Source: Clostridiales bacterium
GTDB lineage: Bacteria; Bacillota; Clostridia; Oscillospirales; CAG-272
Assembly (NCBI GenBank): GCA_003150035.1
Contig: QALR01000012.1
Span: forward strand, 1-58,245
Length of the DNA stretch: 58,245 bases
Direction: 5' to 3'
Part shown: in pieces, positions 8,021 through 16,386 of the stretch
Position numbering within the stretch: the stretch's first letter is position 1
Layout: every line of letters begins with the position of its first letter
The notes under the pieces: generated by a model
Told to the model about the DNA's origin: nothing
Seen by the model: the letters and a program-made list of their open reading frames with translations, nothing else
Databases searched by the model: none
Program-made: the position numbers and the translations under genes

Positions 8021-8051
8021 ACTACCGCAAGAGTTCAAATCCCACCGCCGA
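8021..8051 (+). other. Degraded tRNA 3'-end-like sequence
   Basis: It contains AGAGTTCAAATC, shared with the T arm of the tRNA-Ser at 7271-7364, followed by an altered CCCACCGCCG end. The T stem no longer pairs and no 5' half is present. This could be an attachment-site relic or a piece of a lost tRNA. Confidence 0.4.
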
Positions 8052-8087
8052 AATGCTGAAAATATCTTTTTCATGTGACTTAGACAG

Positions 8088-8120
8088 AAAAGCCAAGTCG
8101 TATTTCGACTTGGCTTTTTT
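8088..8120. terminator. Hairpin terminator
   Basis: AGCCAAGTCG (8091-8100) pairs with CGACTTGGCT (8106-8115), followed by T5 on the plus strand and preceded by an A-run. Confidence 0.8.
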
Positions 8121-8586
8121 CAACGAAATTCGTCCTTGCGGACGGGATAAATTTGCCCTTGGTAAATGAAATCGCTTCGTGATGAAATCCCGCTTCGCGG
8201 GAAGAAAAGAGCGAATTGTATTTCATCTGAAGCCACAATAAGGGTTCTCCGAAGCGAATCTTGTGAGGTTTGGGTTCCCGTAGGCTGAAGATTACGTCTG
8301 AGCTCATTCGGATTTTACGCAGCACGATTTCTTGACTGCTTTGAGCTTTTAAGGTGTAATGAGCAAAGAAGATGTTTGATAATGGCAGATAACAAGCTCG
8401 CAGCTATATATGTGCATAGCAAAGCCGATTTCATTATCAAATTACCAATATCCCTCAATGCTACGAAACGGAATATTGGATGGAAATCGCACGAAAAGCG
8501 AATATCGTTTCGGAAGGAGTCGCGAAAAGTGGCGCGCTCCATCCGCCGAATACGGCTTGCTTTTATCACCCCTGCACAGGAGAAGT
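8121..8586. repeat. Hairpin-rich intergenic element without a convincing gene
   Basis: This stretch holds several short palindromes in a row: GTCCTTGCGGAC (8131-8142), ATCGCTTCGTGAT (8170-8182) and CCCGCTTCGCGGG (8187-8199). An 81-codon minus-strand reading frame runs through them (8325 to 8080) and on into the terminator, but it has no ribosome site and reads like translated repeat sequence. It resembles dispersed intergenic repeats of gut Clostridia from memory; the family was not verified. The remainder to 8586 shows no coding signal until the ribosome site of the next gene. Confidence 0.4.
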
Positions 8587-9171
8587 ATGAAAGAGAACAA
8601 ATTGAAAAGTATAGAAGGGCAAAAAATCCGACGTCAATATTTTAATATTTTCATTTTTATGGAGCTAATCATAAGTATTTTTACAGTGACTCCTATGCTC
8701 GTCATCAATACATTATGGGGAGATTCGGGGACAAAATTAAATTCTTGGTCTGAAATTTTTACGCATATTATCTCAGTAGCCATTGCTTTGATGCTTCCTT
8801 TTGCAATAATTTCCTTTTTTAACCGATTTCTTTTCGGAAAGACTGTTTGTGTATTGAATGAAAAAGGCATCCACTATCCGAGGGGAGAAAAAATTAGAGT
8901 AAGAAAATGGGAAGATGTCGATTACATTGAATATGGCATTCGAATGTGGCCGTTTTTTATGACAGACAATCATAAGTGGTGCTTTGCTCGGCTTATTGGC
9001 AAAAACTTTGATGATATCATCGACTATGCGCCCTTTATGATAGGAAGAAAGGCAAAAAAATACAAGCCAAAATTAAAAATAAAATTGGAAAAAAGCGGTC
9101 TGAAATTGGTAGCATTGGCCATTGCCATCCCGTTTGGCGTTTCGATTTTGGGAGGGATTATGGGCTTGTAA
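8587..9171 (+). CDS. Small membrane protein with PH-like cytoplasmic part
   Basis: A 194-residue protein with two membrane segments (about 20-42 and 60-85) followed by a soluble region. That region contains VCVLNEKGIHYPRGEKIRVR and KWEDVDYIEYG, a beta-rich pattern like bacterial PH-domain membrane proteins. The C-terminus is basic, then hydrophobic with a glycine-rich end, perhaps a third segment. ATG 8587 is chosen because AGGAG precedes it closely; the frame is open further upstream, but that part has no such site. Single gene followed by a terminator. I do not assign a function. Confidence 0.6.
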   Translation: MKENKLKSIEGQKIRRQYFNIFIFMELIISIFTVTPMLVINTLWGDSGTKLNSWSEIFTHIISVAIALMLPFAIISFFNRFLFGKTVCVLNEKGIHYPRGEKIRVRKWEDVDYIEYGIRMWPFFMTDNHKWCFARLIGKNFDDIIDYAPFMIGRKAKKYKPKLKIKLEKSGLKLVALAIAIPFGVSILGGIMGL

Positions 9172-9305
9172 TCGGTGGGGTGGACTGCATAAACTTCGTT
9201 CACGCAGAAGAGCACGGACTGACTTTGTAGTGTCGTGCATTTCGGACGTGTTTGGTAGTGGCACGACATAAGAGGAGAGGCAAAAAGATATGGTTCGGAA
9301 AAGGT

Positions 9306-9326
9306 CCGATTTCATCGGGCTTTTTT
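9306..9326 (+). terminator. Weak intrinsic terminator
   Basis: CCGAT (9306-9310), loop TTC, ATCGG (9314-9318), then GC and T6. Confidence 0.55.
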
Positions 9327-9426
9327 GCTTTTATATCAATAGAAACCGGATATGCAAATTGAGCCGCAGTTTCAAGTTCAATTTGCCAAAATAGCCTCAA
9401 AATATATTTTTAATGAAATAAATGTG

Positions 9427-9455
9427 TTGAACCATGCGTGCCTTTATGATATAAT
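9427..9455 (+). promoter_or_regulatory. Promoter of the lipoprotein gene
   Basis: TTGAAC at 9427-9432 and TATAAT at 9450-9455 have exact 17-base spacing, 23 bases before the start codon. Confidence 0.75.
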
Positions 9456-9478
9456 GAGCCAACGAAGGGGGTGACGAT

Positions 9479-9910
9479 ATGACTTCTCATCGAAGTACGG
9501 CATTTTATTTCATTTTATTGTTGGCGCTTGTTTTCATGCTGTTTTCTCTTGTTTCTTGCAGTGGGGGAATTGATACAGACGAAGCAAAGGCTTTTATCGG
9601 GGACTTTTTTGAAGCGGTGGCAGACGGAGACTATGAAAAAGCCGAGACCTTTTTGCATCCGGAACGTTCGTCAGATCTTGACATGTTTTTCAGTGCCGTT
9701 GAGAGTAGTGAGGGTTTGGATTTTCAAGAGGGGATTGTGATTGAAAAATATGTTGGCTTTTCCTATACTTACTATAGCACTGTGATAGGCGGTTCCGCAT
9801 ATGAGTTGACCATGGAAACCAAAGTCGGAGAGCGTGAGGTTGTCTTTGTAATAGAAATTGTGCAGAACGACAACGGATACGGGATTTATCATCTGGATAT
9901 CGAGCCATAG
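9479..9910 (+). CDS. Small lipoprotein, uncharacterised
   Basis: A 143-residue exported lipoprotein. The signal peptide (about 1-26) ends LFSLVSC, giving a Cys at residue 27. The mature part starts with an acidic helix region (EAKAFIGDFFEAVADGDYEKA) like the DUF4019/NTF2-like small lipoproteins, then a beta-rich half ending GIYHLDIEP. It has its own consensus promoter and a GGGGGTG ribosome site, so it is a single-gene unit. It probably sits on the outer face of the membrane; function unknown. Confidence 0.7.
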   Translation: MTSHRSTAFYFILLLALVFMLFSLVSCSGGIDTDEAKAFIGDFFEAVADGDYEKAETFLHPERSSDLDMFFSAVESSEGLDFQEGIVIEKYVGFSYTYYSTVIGGSAYELTMETKVGEREVVFVIEIVQNDNGYGIYHLDIEP

Positions 9911-10035
9911 CTCTGCTTGTCGTGACGGCAAACAGCTAGAGAGCCTACGATATATCTTTATATATCGAAGAATCGCTTAACTTTCTTGGAACAATACGAA
10001 TACAGATTTACAACTACAGATAGGAGAATATAAAA

Positions 10036-12198
10036 ATGGAGCAGGGCATTATCTGCTTTGAGAATGCGAGATTCAGCGTCATTACGGAGAACCTGATTCG
10101 ATGCGAATATTCCGAGTCGCATTCTTTTCTGGATGCGCAGACATCTTTTGCCGCCTGCCGGCGCTATAACGGATGTGAATACTACGTAAATCCCACGGAA
10201 GAGAGCCTTGAGATTCGGACGGGCGAGGTTCGGCTGATATACAGGCCGGACGGCAGCGGCTTTACGGCAGGAAGCCTATACGGTGAGCTCGGTGGGGGTG
10301 CATGGCATTTCGGCGATAAGGATGAAAAAAATCTCGGCGGAACGCTCTCCACGCTTGATGGGGTGGACGGTTATCGAAAAGTAGACGATGGTTTGCTTTC
10401 CCGAAGCGGTTGGTTTGTGTTTGACGACAGCGAAGGCGTTCCAATTGAGGACGGTTGGCTGAAAACAAATGTCAACAGGCGAGAGACGGATATTTATCTT
10501 TTCTCCTACGGACGCGACTACAAAAAAGCGCTGAAAACGCTGTTTTATGTATCGGGAAAGGTTCCGCTCCCCAGAAAATATATGCTGGGCTCGTGGTATT
10601 CCCGTTGGTGGCCTTATACAGAGGAAGAACTCCTTGCTATCGCCGGGGAATATGATGAGAACGATTTCCCGTTGGATATTATGGTCATCGATATGGACTG
10701 GCACCATCACGACTGGAAATACCGGGATAACGAGGAGTGCCGCCGTCACAAAGCGACTTACGGCTATGGGCATGCGGGCAATCTTGGTTGGACGGGATAC
10801 AGCTGGAACCGAAACCTGATTCCGGAGCCGCAGCGGCTTTTGGATGCGATGCATGGCCGTGGCATTCATGTGGCCTTGAACGACCATCCTCATGACGGGA
10901 TCCGAAGCCATGAGGACTGCTATCCTGCCTTTATGGAAGAAATGGGGCTTGCGCCTGAGTCCGGTGTAAATCTGGAATTTGATGTCGGAAACAGGCGCTA
11001 TATGGGGGCGTTTATGAAAAGCGCGCTCTCTCCGTTGAAGGAGATCGGCGTCGATTTCTTTTGGGTCGATTGGCAGCAGGATTATGTCAAGCCTTATATC
11101 AAGGGTACACGCATGCGCCATATCCCGTGGCTGAACCGATGTTACTATGAGTATACGCGGGGGGACGGCAAGCGCGGCGCCTCATACAGCCGGTGGGGTG
11201 GAATTGGTGATCAGAAGTATCCCATGCATTTTTCCGGCGACACGGGGAGCACATGGGAATGCCTGCGCTTTGAGGTGGAATTTACGGCTCAGTCCTCGAA
11301 TGTCGGTCTGATGTATTGGGGGCATGACACGGGCGGCTTTTTCGGAGAAAGGAATCCGGAGCTGTATGTGCGTTGGACGCAGTTTTCTGCGTTTTCCGCA
11401 TGCCTGCGAGCGCATTCGGAGCGTGCTAAGGAGCTGGACCGTCGTCCCTGGAAATGGGGAGATGCCGAAACGAAAGCGATGCGCACGGCGTATCATCTTC
11501 GCTCGCGCTTTATGCCGTATCTCTATTCGCTTGCCTATTCGGCATATGAAGACGGGCTTCCGATGATTGCCCCGATGTATCTGGAATATCCGGAGAGGGA
11601 GGAGGCGTACGAAAATCCGCAGCAATATAGGCTCGGTCCCGCTGTTTTATGCGCGCCCGTGACGGTGCCGTGTGCGGCGAATGGTCTTGCGAGCCAACAC
11701 GTTTGGACCCCGGACGGGGTATATTATGACTTTTTCACGGGACGCGCCTATGGCCCCGGCTCTCACGATTTTGCCTGTCCGCTTGCGGAATTCCCGCTTC
11801 TTATCCGAGGGGGAGTCCCGGTTCCCATGCAGCCGTATACTGCCAGAATGGGGAGCGCCATATTGAAGGAGCTTGTTATCCGACTCTATCCCGGAGAGGC
11901 GGGAGAATGCATCCTTTATGAGGACGACGGGATCTCGGAGGCCTATCAGAACGGACAGTGGCTGAAAACCAGGCTTGCCGGAAGACGGGAGGGTGAGGCC
12001 GTTGTCATCGAAATTGAGCCATTCGGGGACGGCTATGCAGGTATGCCGCAGACGCGCAGGTATACGCTCGAGCTTGTCGGCTTCGGCAGGGCGCTTTCGC
12101 CGGACCACGATGGGGAGACGTCCTTTGAGGACGGCAAAACCACGGTGAGGCTCGGAGAATATCCGATAAGGGAAAATTTGGTGATCACCCTGCGATAA
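10036..12198 (+). CDS. Glycoside hydrolase family 31 (alpha-glycosidase)
   Basis: A 720-residue cytoplasmic GH31 enzyme; no signal peptide is present. The beta-sandwich N-domain (about 1-180) leads into the (beta/alpha)8 barrel with MVIDMDWHHHDW, LNDHPHDG, the nucleophile strand DFFWVDWQQDY (Asp in VDW), the acid/base region HFSGDTGSTWECL, and MYWGHDTGGFFGERNPELYV. The C-terminal sandwich contains LIRGGVPVPM and LYEDDGISEAY, typical of GH31. The nucleophile motif is DWQQ rather than the common WxDMNE of alpha-glucosidases, so activity may be on another alpha-glycoside. No transporter is adjacent; substrates would arrive by a system elsewhere, possibly the ABC locus at 35295-47994. Confidence 0.9.
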   Translation: MEQGIICFENARFSVITENLIRCEYSESHSFLDAQTSFAACRRYNGCEYYVNPTEESLEIRTGEVRLIYRPDGSGFTAGSLYGELGGGAWHFGDKDEKNLGGTLSTLDGVDGYRKVDDGLLSRSGWFVFDDSEGVPIEDGWLKTNVNRRETDIYLFSYGRDYKKALKTLFYVSGKVPLPRKYMLGSWYSRWWPYTEEELLAIAGEYDENDFPLDIMVIDMDWHHHDWKYRDNEECRRHKATYGYGHAGNLGWTGYSWNRNLIPEPQRLLDAMHGRGIHVALNDHPHDGIRSHEDCYPAFMEEMGLAPESGVNLEFDVGNRRYMGAFMKSALSPLKEIGVDFFWVDWQQDYVKPYIKGTRMRHIPWLNRCYYEYTRGDGKRGASYSRWGGIGDQKYPMHFSGDTGSTWECLRFEVEFTAQSSNVGLMYWGHDTGGFFGERNPELYVRWTQFSAFSACLRAHSERAKELDRRPWKWGDAETKAMRTAYHLRSRFMPYLYSLAYSAYEDGLPMIAPMYLEYPEREEAYENPQQYRLGPAVLCAPVTVPCAANGLASQHVWTPDGVYYDFFTGRAYGPGSHDFACPLAEFPLLIRGGVPVPMQPYTARMGSAILKELVIRLYPGEAGECILYEDDGISEAYQNGQWLKTRLAGRREGEAVVIEIEPFGDGYAGMPQTRRYTLELVGFGRALSPDHDGETSFEDGKTTVRLGEYPIRENLVITLR

Positions 12199-12276
12199 TG
12201 CGTACAAGAATCTACATAAAAAGTTTTTCCAATATTTGTTTATAAACGAACAATGAGAGAAAAGAGGAGCTTGCAT

Positions 12277-13146
12277 ATGGCAAAAAAAATACTTGCTTTT
12301 CTATTGATATTGCTGCTTGTGGCGGTAATTGCCTTCTATATCTACGATATTGTTTTTAACGACACGAGCCCCGGCGAGAATTTTTTGAGAATGCTTGCTG
12401 TGGTCGTTGCCTGCGTGGCGGGGCTCGTTCGAATCTTTGTCAGTCCGCGAAGCAGAAAACGACTTGGCTTTTATGAGACTCAATATGCTGAACAAATTCA
12501 AAATGCCTTTTGTAGTTCTTTTCGGGATAGAAAAAAGCTTCTTTGTGCGATTCGGTTATATAATGAAAACAACTATGCGAAAGCGGCCAAATATTTGATC
12601 TCGCTTAAACCAAGATGCCGAAAGCGTGATGATTATGCGGCGGTTGGGGTCTTTCTTGCGCTTGTGCTTACCGATATGGGGCTTTATAAGGAGGCTATCT
12701 ACACCTATGAGCAGCTCATAGATATGAATCTTGCAACATCTACTATCTATAGCAATCTTGGGCACCTTCATTCTCACCTTGGCAACTACAAGGACGCTGC
12801 TTCCTATTTTACGCTAGCTATTCAAAACAATCCTCAAAACGCTTATGCCTACAATAATCTTGCGCATTTATATTTTGATACCTATGACTTGAAAAACGCT
12901 GTGAAATATGCCGAGGAATCGCTCGCGTTGGACCATAAATGCTATGCGGCGGCGTCTTTGCTTGCTATTATTTATTCTGTTGAAGAAGATACGGAAAGAG
13001 CAGAAAAGTATTTTCATATGGCGATTGCCGGCGGGCAAAATCCGGATAAGCTGAAAGAGAGGATTGTCTATTATAAGTCGGCAAAATTAGAAAAAGCAGA
13101 CGAGACGATGTCGGCAGAAAGAAGTGGAGAGCACGCTGAATCATAA
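12277..13146 (+). CDS. Membrane-anchored TPR protein
   Basis: A 289-residue protein with two N-terminal membrane segments (about 5-25 and 32-55), a basic linker, and then about four tetratricopeptide repeats (115-270): YKEAIYTYEQLIDMN, TIYSNLGHLHSHLGNYKDA, AYAYNNLAHLYFDTYDLKNA and a degenerate last one. ATG 12277 follows AGAGGAG. It likely acts as a protein-protein scaffold at the inner membrane face. A shared terminator separates it from the convergent fucosidase. Partner unknown. Confidence 0.75.
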   Translation: MAKKILAFLLILLLVAVIAFYIYDIVFNDTSPGENFLRMLAVVVACVAGLVRIFVSPRSRKRLGFYETQYAEQIQNAFCSSFRDRKKLLCAIRLYNENNYAKAAKYLISLKPRCRKRDDYAAVGVFLALVLTDMGLYKEAIYTYEQLIDMNLATSTIYSNLGHLHSHLGNYKDAASYFTLAIQNNPQNAYAYNNLAHLYFDTYDLKNAVKYAEESLALDHKCYAAASLLAIIYSVEEDTERAEKYFHMAIAGGQNPDKLKERIVYYKSAKLEKADETMSAERSGEHAES

Positions 13147-13238
13147 TTGACAAACATGGCTACGAAAGCGAGTTTTTTCAAACTATGTATATGGTTTGAA
13201 ACTGTCCCAGCGTGAGAAATGTCTTTTATGAACGAATT

Positions 13239-13272
13239 AGGCATCCTCCAATAAGAGGATGCCTGATTTTTA
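13239..13272. terminator. Terminator between the TPR gene and the fucosidase
   Basis: AGGCATCCTC (13239-13248) pairs with GAGGATGCCT (13255-13264), followed by a T-rich tract. It probably serves the plus-strand gene. Confidence 0.8.
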
Positions 13273-13289
13273 TTTGGATAAAGCTATGC

Positions 13290-14702
13290 TCATTTGCTGT
13301 GAGATAAGGATTCTACTGTGACCGCGATGACGCGTACGACGCCGGTGGACAGCGCGAGCGGCTCGGCAAATACGTATCCGCCGTCCTCCGTCTGATGAAA
13401 AGCGACTGTCTCACGGCTGTCAAGTAGGTATGCTTCGGTGACGGTACTCTCGGTATCCAGACGGATCTCTCCGCCCTCAGTCGGTATGATATAAAGATAA
13501 CGGCGATTCCCCTTCTGGGAGGCAGGGCGGGAACAGTGCTCCCCCTCGAGCGGGCGCGTGTTCTCAAACGCTTCGAGATGAGTGCTTCGCCAAGCGGCAA
13601 ATCCATCCAACGTTTGCAGCGCCTCCGGGGGCAGCGTACCGTCCGCCATCGGTCCGATATCAGGCAGATAATTTCCGCCCCATGCGACGGTTCTGGCATA
13701 TTCCGCTGTGATTTCGGAAAGTGGCCGATAGGGGACACCTTTCATATAAGCCCAACCGCGCGCCATCCACATCGTGCAGTATTCCCACCAACCAAGAGGA
13801 CGGCCTTCTGCTTCCTTGACCTCACAGGTTTCAAAATCTCCTGTTCCATGCAGTCTCGGATTCACGACGATTCCGGGCTGAAGCTCACGGATTTTTTCCA
13901 TGGGATAGACATACCCCTCCGGCATGCCGCCGTCAAACCAAAGCAGATCAATTTTTCCGTATTCCGTGAGCAATTCCTCAATTTGTCCGGCAACGTAGGC
14001 GCCGTATTTTTCATTTTGTACCTTTTGCGCGGCTTCCCCTGGTAATACGGTTGGGTTATAATCTGCATCAAGATAAGGAAGCTCCGGGTTGCGTGTTTTT
14101 GCGGTTTGAACCAGAAAAGACATGTAATTCCGGTTGAAGTGCCAATCTGGCGGCGAATAGTAAAGCCCGACTTTCAGTCCGTGTTTCCGACAGGCGTTGA
14201 CATACTCTTTTACAAAATCTCTGCCACCCAGATAATTGCGGGTGCTGAAATCTCCGAATTTGCTCGGCCACATAGCAAAGCCGTCATGATGCCGTGTTGT
14301 AAAAACGGCATAGCGGAAGCCTGACTCCTTTGCTTTCCGGATTAGAGAGTCGGCGTCGAAACGCTCTCCCTTGAAGTCTTTTGCCAAAGCGAAGTATTGA
14401 TTGGGTGTAAAATGTTTGCCGATTTTTCGACTGGCGAGCGGCATGTTCATTTGTGCAACTTCGTCCGCCGTCACTCTTCGAGAGGCAAACTCCCAACCGC
14501 AGATCATACCCCATGAAAGATCCAGCGTCGCTTTGACCGTGGAAATCCCCCAATGAATGAAAAGGCCAAGTCCTGCCTCCGGGAACCACGCCGCGCACGG
14601 GTCCGGATTGGAAAGCCCTTTCTGCTCGGTTACATGCGCGACGCCGATCGCGTCGTGCTGCCCTTTCACTTCCGATGCCGCTTGATTTTTTGACATATCC
14701 AT
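13290..14702 (-). CDS. Alpha-L-fucosidase, glycoside hydrolase family 29
   Basis: About 470 residues. GH29 hallmarks in order: WFPEAGLGLFIHWGISTVKA, RYAVFTTRHHDGFAMWPSKF, GLKVGLYYSPPDWHF, the nucleophile strand KIDLLWFDGG (Asp in WFDGG), and WGGNYLPDIGPMADGTLP. There is no signal peptide, so it acts in the cytoplasm on imported fucosylated oligosaccharides, releasing L-fucose. The start is set at the ATG preceded by AAAGGCGG; a longer reading to 14831 lacks a ribosome site. A FucO-like lactaldehyde reductase at 49168-50316 would fit the lower fucose pathway, although fucose isomerase, kinase and aldolase are not in this window. Confidence 0.9.
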   Translation of the reverse strand: MDMSKNQAASEVKGQHDAIGVAHVTEQKGLSNPDPCAAWFPEAGLGLFIHWGISTVKATLDLSWGMICGWEFASRRVTADEVAQMNMPLASRKIGKHFTPNQYFALAKDFKGERFDADSLIRKAKESGFRYAVFTTRHHDGFAMWPSKFGDFSTRNYLGGRDFVKEYVNACRKHGLKVGLYYSPPDWHFNRNYMSFLVQTAKTRNPELPYLDADYNPTVLPGEAAQKVQNEKYGAYVAGQIEELLTEYGKIDLLWFDGGMPEGYVYPMEKIRELQPGIVVNPRLHGTGDFETCEVKEAEGRPLGWWEYCTMWMARGWAYMKGVPYRPLSEITAEYARTVAWGGNYLPDIGPMADGTLPPEALQTLDGFAAWRSTHLEAFENTRPLEGEHCSRPASQKGNRRYLYIIPTEGGEIRLDTESTVTEAYLLDSRETVAFHQTEDGGYVFAEPLALSTGVVRVIAVTVESLSHSK

Positions 14703-14998
14703 ACCGCCTTTCTTACATGGCAATCCAAAATCTATGGTTTTGTTTTCTTCCGATACTAATATACACGTAAATTTTAGGGATGTCAATGGTTGTTTTCCCA
14801 TTTGAGCTCCCATGGGATAAAGGGCTGTCATCGGGTTCTGTCGCCTTATGCGGGATTTTGTCTTTTTTCATTGACTTCTCGGAAAAGCCGTGATAAAATA
14901 TATAAAAATCTGCGTGAAAAGAGATTTTAACGAAGTACTCATAGATGCGAATGGGAACTTCCATGCAAAAATTTTGAATTTATGGGAGAGTGTCAAAA

Positions 14999-15505
14999 AT
15001 GGCGTTTTGCAGCAAATGCGGTGCGCAGCTCAACGAGGACGATAAAATATGTCCGTCCTGCGGCGCGGTTCGTGAGGAAAAGAGTTCTGGAGAAAAGAAG
15101 AGCGGCTCTGATTTCAGCAGTCGGGCGCAGGAAGCGTTTCATTCTTTTAACAACACAGAGGATACCACGTCGAGGTTTGAGCCTGCCGATGTGGAGGAAA
15201 ATCGTGTGATGGGCATCTTGGCTTATCTTTCGTGGCTTGTGCTTATCCCGCTTCTCGCGGCGCCGAAATCCCCGTTTGCCCGGTATCATGCCAATCAGGG
15301 GCTGGTTTTGGCGATTGTTTCGACTGTAGTCTGTGTGCTGCTCGGCGCACTGACATGGATACCGGTTCTCGGCATTATCGTCGGAATCGTTCTTTCGCTT
15401 GTTAGCATTTTCTTTTTGATTCTTGCCATCATCGGCATCGTGAACGCCGCAGGTGGAAAAGCTAAGGAACTTCCGATCATCGGAAAAATCCGGCTCCTTC
15501 AGTAA
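14999..15505 (+). CDS. Zinc-ribbon membrane protein (DUF4870-like)
   Basis: A 168-residue protein. An N-terminal zinc ribbon (FCSKCGAQLNEDDKICPSCG; two CxxC knuckles) is followed by a charged Ser-rich linker. Then comes a three- to four-helix membrane region beginning NRVMGILAYLSWLVLIPLL and RYHANQGLVLAI, the signature of DUF4870/Tic20-like small membrane proteins. ATG 14999 lies 10 bases after GGGAG; a GTG at 14990 is too close to it. Single gene ending at a convergent terminator. Function unknown. Confidence 0.75.
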   Translation: MAFCSKCGAQLNEDDKICPSCGAVREEKSSGEKKSGSDFSSRAQEAFHSFNNTEDTTSRFEPADVEENRVMGILAYLSWLVLIPLLAAPKSPFARYHANQGLVLAIVSTVVCVLLGALTWIPVLGIIVGIVLSLVSIFFLILAIIGIVNAAGGKAKELPIIGKIRLLQ

Positions 15506-15510
15506 AACAA

Positions 15511-15537
15511 AAAAGACCGTCTTTCACGGTCTTTTTT
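15511..15537. terminator. Bidirectional terminator
   Basis: AAAAGACCGT (15511-15520) pairs with ACGGTCTTTT (15526-15535), with A-run and T-run flanks serving both convergent genes. Confidence 0.85.
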
Positions 15538-15540
15538 GCT

Positions 15541-16359
15541 TTATTTGTCAAGATGCACATCCATCTGCGGATAGGGCATCGAGATGCCCCGTTTGTCGAA
15601 AATCTTTTTCGAGGCCTCCATCATATCAAAATGAACGGTCCAATAATCGTCGGATTTGACCCAGACGCGCAGATAAAAAACAAGTGCGCTGTCCCCCTGT
15701 TCGCCGAGACGGACAAACGGAGGTTCCGGCTCTTTTAGGACAAGTTCATGTGCCATGGCAAGCTCGGTCAGTGTGCTTTTGACAAGCTCGATATCGGAGT
15801 CATAGGAAACAGAGAAAGAAAGGTCAAGACGGCGGATGTCCTTGGCGCTATAATCGATGACAGACTGATTGGATAGCGAGCCATTAGGAATCGTAACGAC
15901 TTTATTATCAGATGTTTCTAACGTTGTGTAGAAAATGCCGATGTCGGTAACGGTGCCGCTGTGCGTACCGTTGTCGATGAAATCTCCAATAGAAAAGGGC
16001 TTGAAGAGAAGGATCATAATACCGCCTGCAAAGTTGGAAAGGCTTCCTTGCATGGCAAGGCCAATGGCAAGGCCTGCGGATGTGATGGCGGCGGCAATCG
16101 CAGTGGTTTCGATGCCGATGATGGCGGCGATAATCGCGATCAAAAGAACATAAAGTGCGGCTTTTACCAAATCGACAACCAAGGTTTGCGCATTAGCGGG
16201 AAGATTCGAGAATTTTTTCCCCTTTCGAAGCATTTTCATGCCCCATTTGATCAACTTCATTCCGATGATTAAAATCAGAATCGCACCGAGAATACGCAGT
16301 CCCGCGGAGGTGGCAAAATCGGCGATGTTGGTCCATAGCTTTTGCAGAAAGTCTTCCAT
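15541..16359 (-). CDS. mscS: Small-conductance mechanosensitive channel, MscS family
   Basis: A 272-residue MscS-type channel that opens on membrane tension to release solutes during hypo-osmotic shock. Three membrane helices are visible (about 15-35, 65-90, 95-120). The third is the Gly/Ala-rich pore helix (AIAAAITSAGLAIGLAMQGSLS) with its characteristic Gly spacing, followed by the beta domain (FKPFSIGDFIDNGTHSGTVTD, TTLETSDNKVVTIPNGSLSN). Length is close to E. coli MscS. It lies directly downstream of aspS on the same strand with only 27 bases between, so it is probably co-transcribed. Confidence 0.9.
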   Translation of the reverse strand: MEDFLQKLWTNIADFATSAGLRILGAILILIIGMKLIKWGMKMLRKGKKFSNLPANAQTLVVDLVKAALYVLLIAIIAAIIGIETTAIAAAITSAGLAIGLAMQGSLSNFAGGIMILLFKPFSIGDFIDNGTHSGTVTDIGIFYTTLETSDNKVVTIPNGSLSNQSVIDYSAKDIRRLDLSFSVSYDSDIELVKSTLTELAMAHELVLKEPEPPFVRLGEQGDSALVFYLRVWVKSDDYWTVHFDMMEASKKIFDKRGISMPYPQMDVHLDK

Positions 16360-16386
16360 ATGTTACCTCTCTTCATCAATCAAATT

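Larger units (their letters stand above)
9172..9478. other. Intergenic region with terminator and lipoprotein promoter
   Basis: Only the terminator at 9306-9326 and the promoter at 9427-9455 are evident in these 307 bases; no further gene is supported. Confidence 0.6.

Noticed and set aside
8080..8325. 81-codon minus-strand frame
   Set aside because: It runs through a terminator hairpin and several palindromes and lacks a ribosome site; better explained as repeat sequence.
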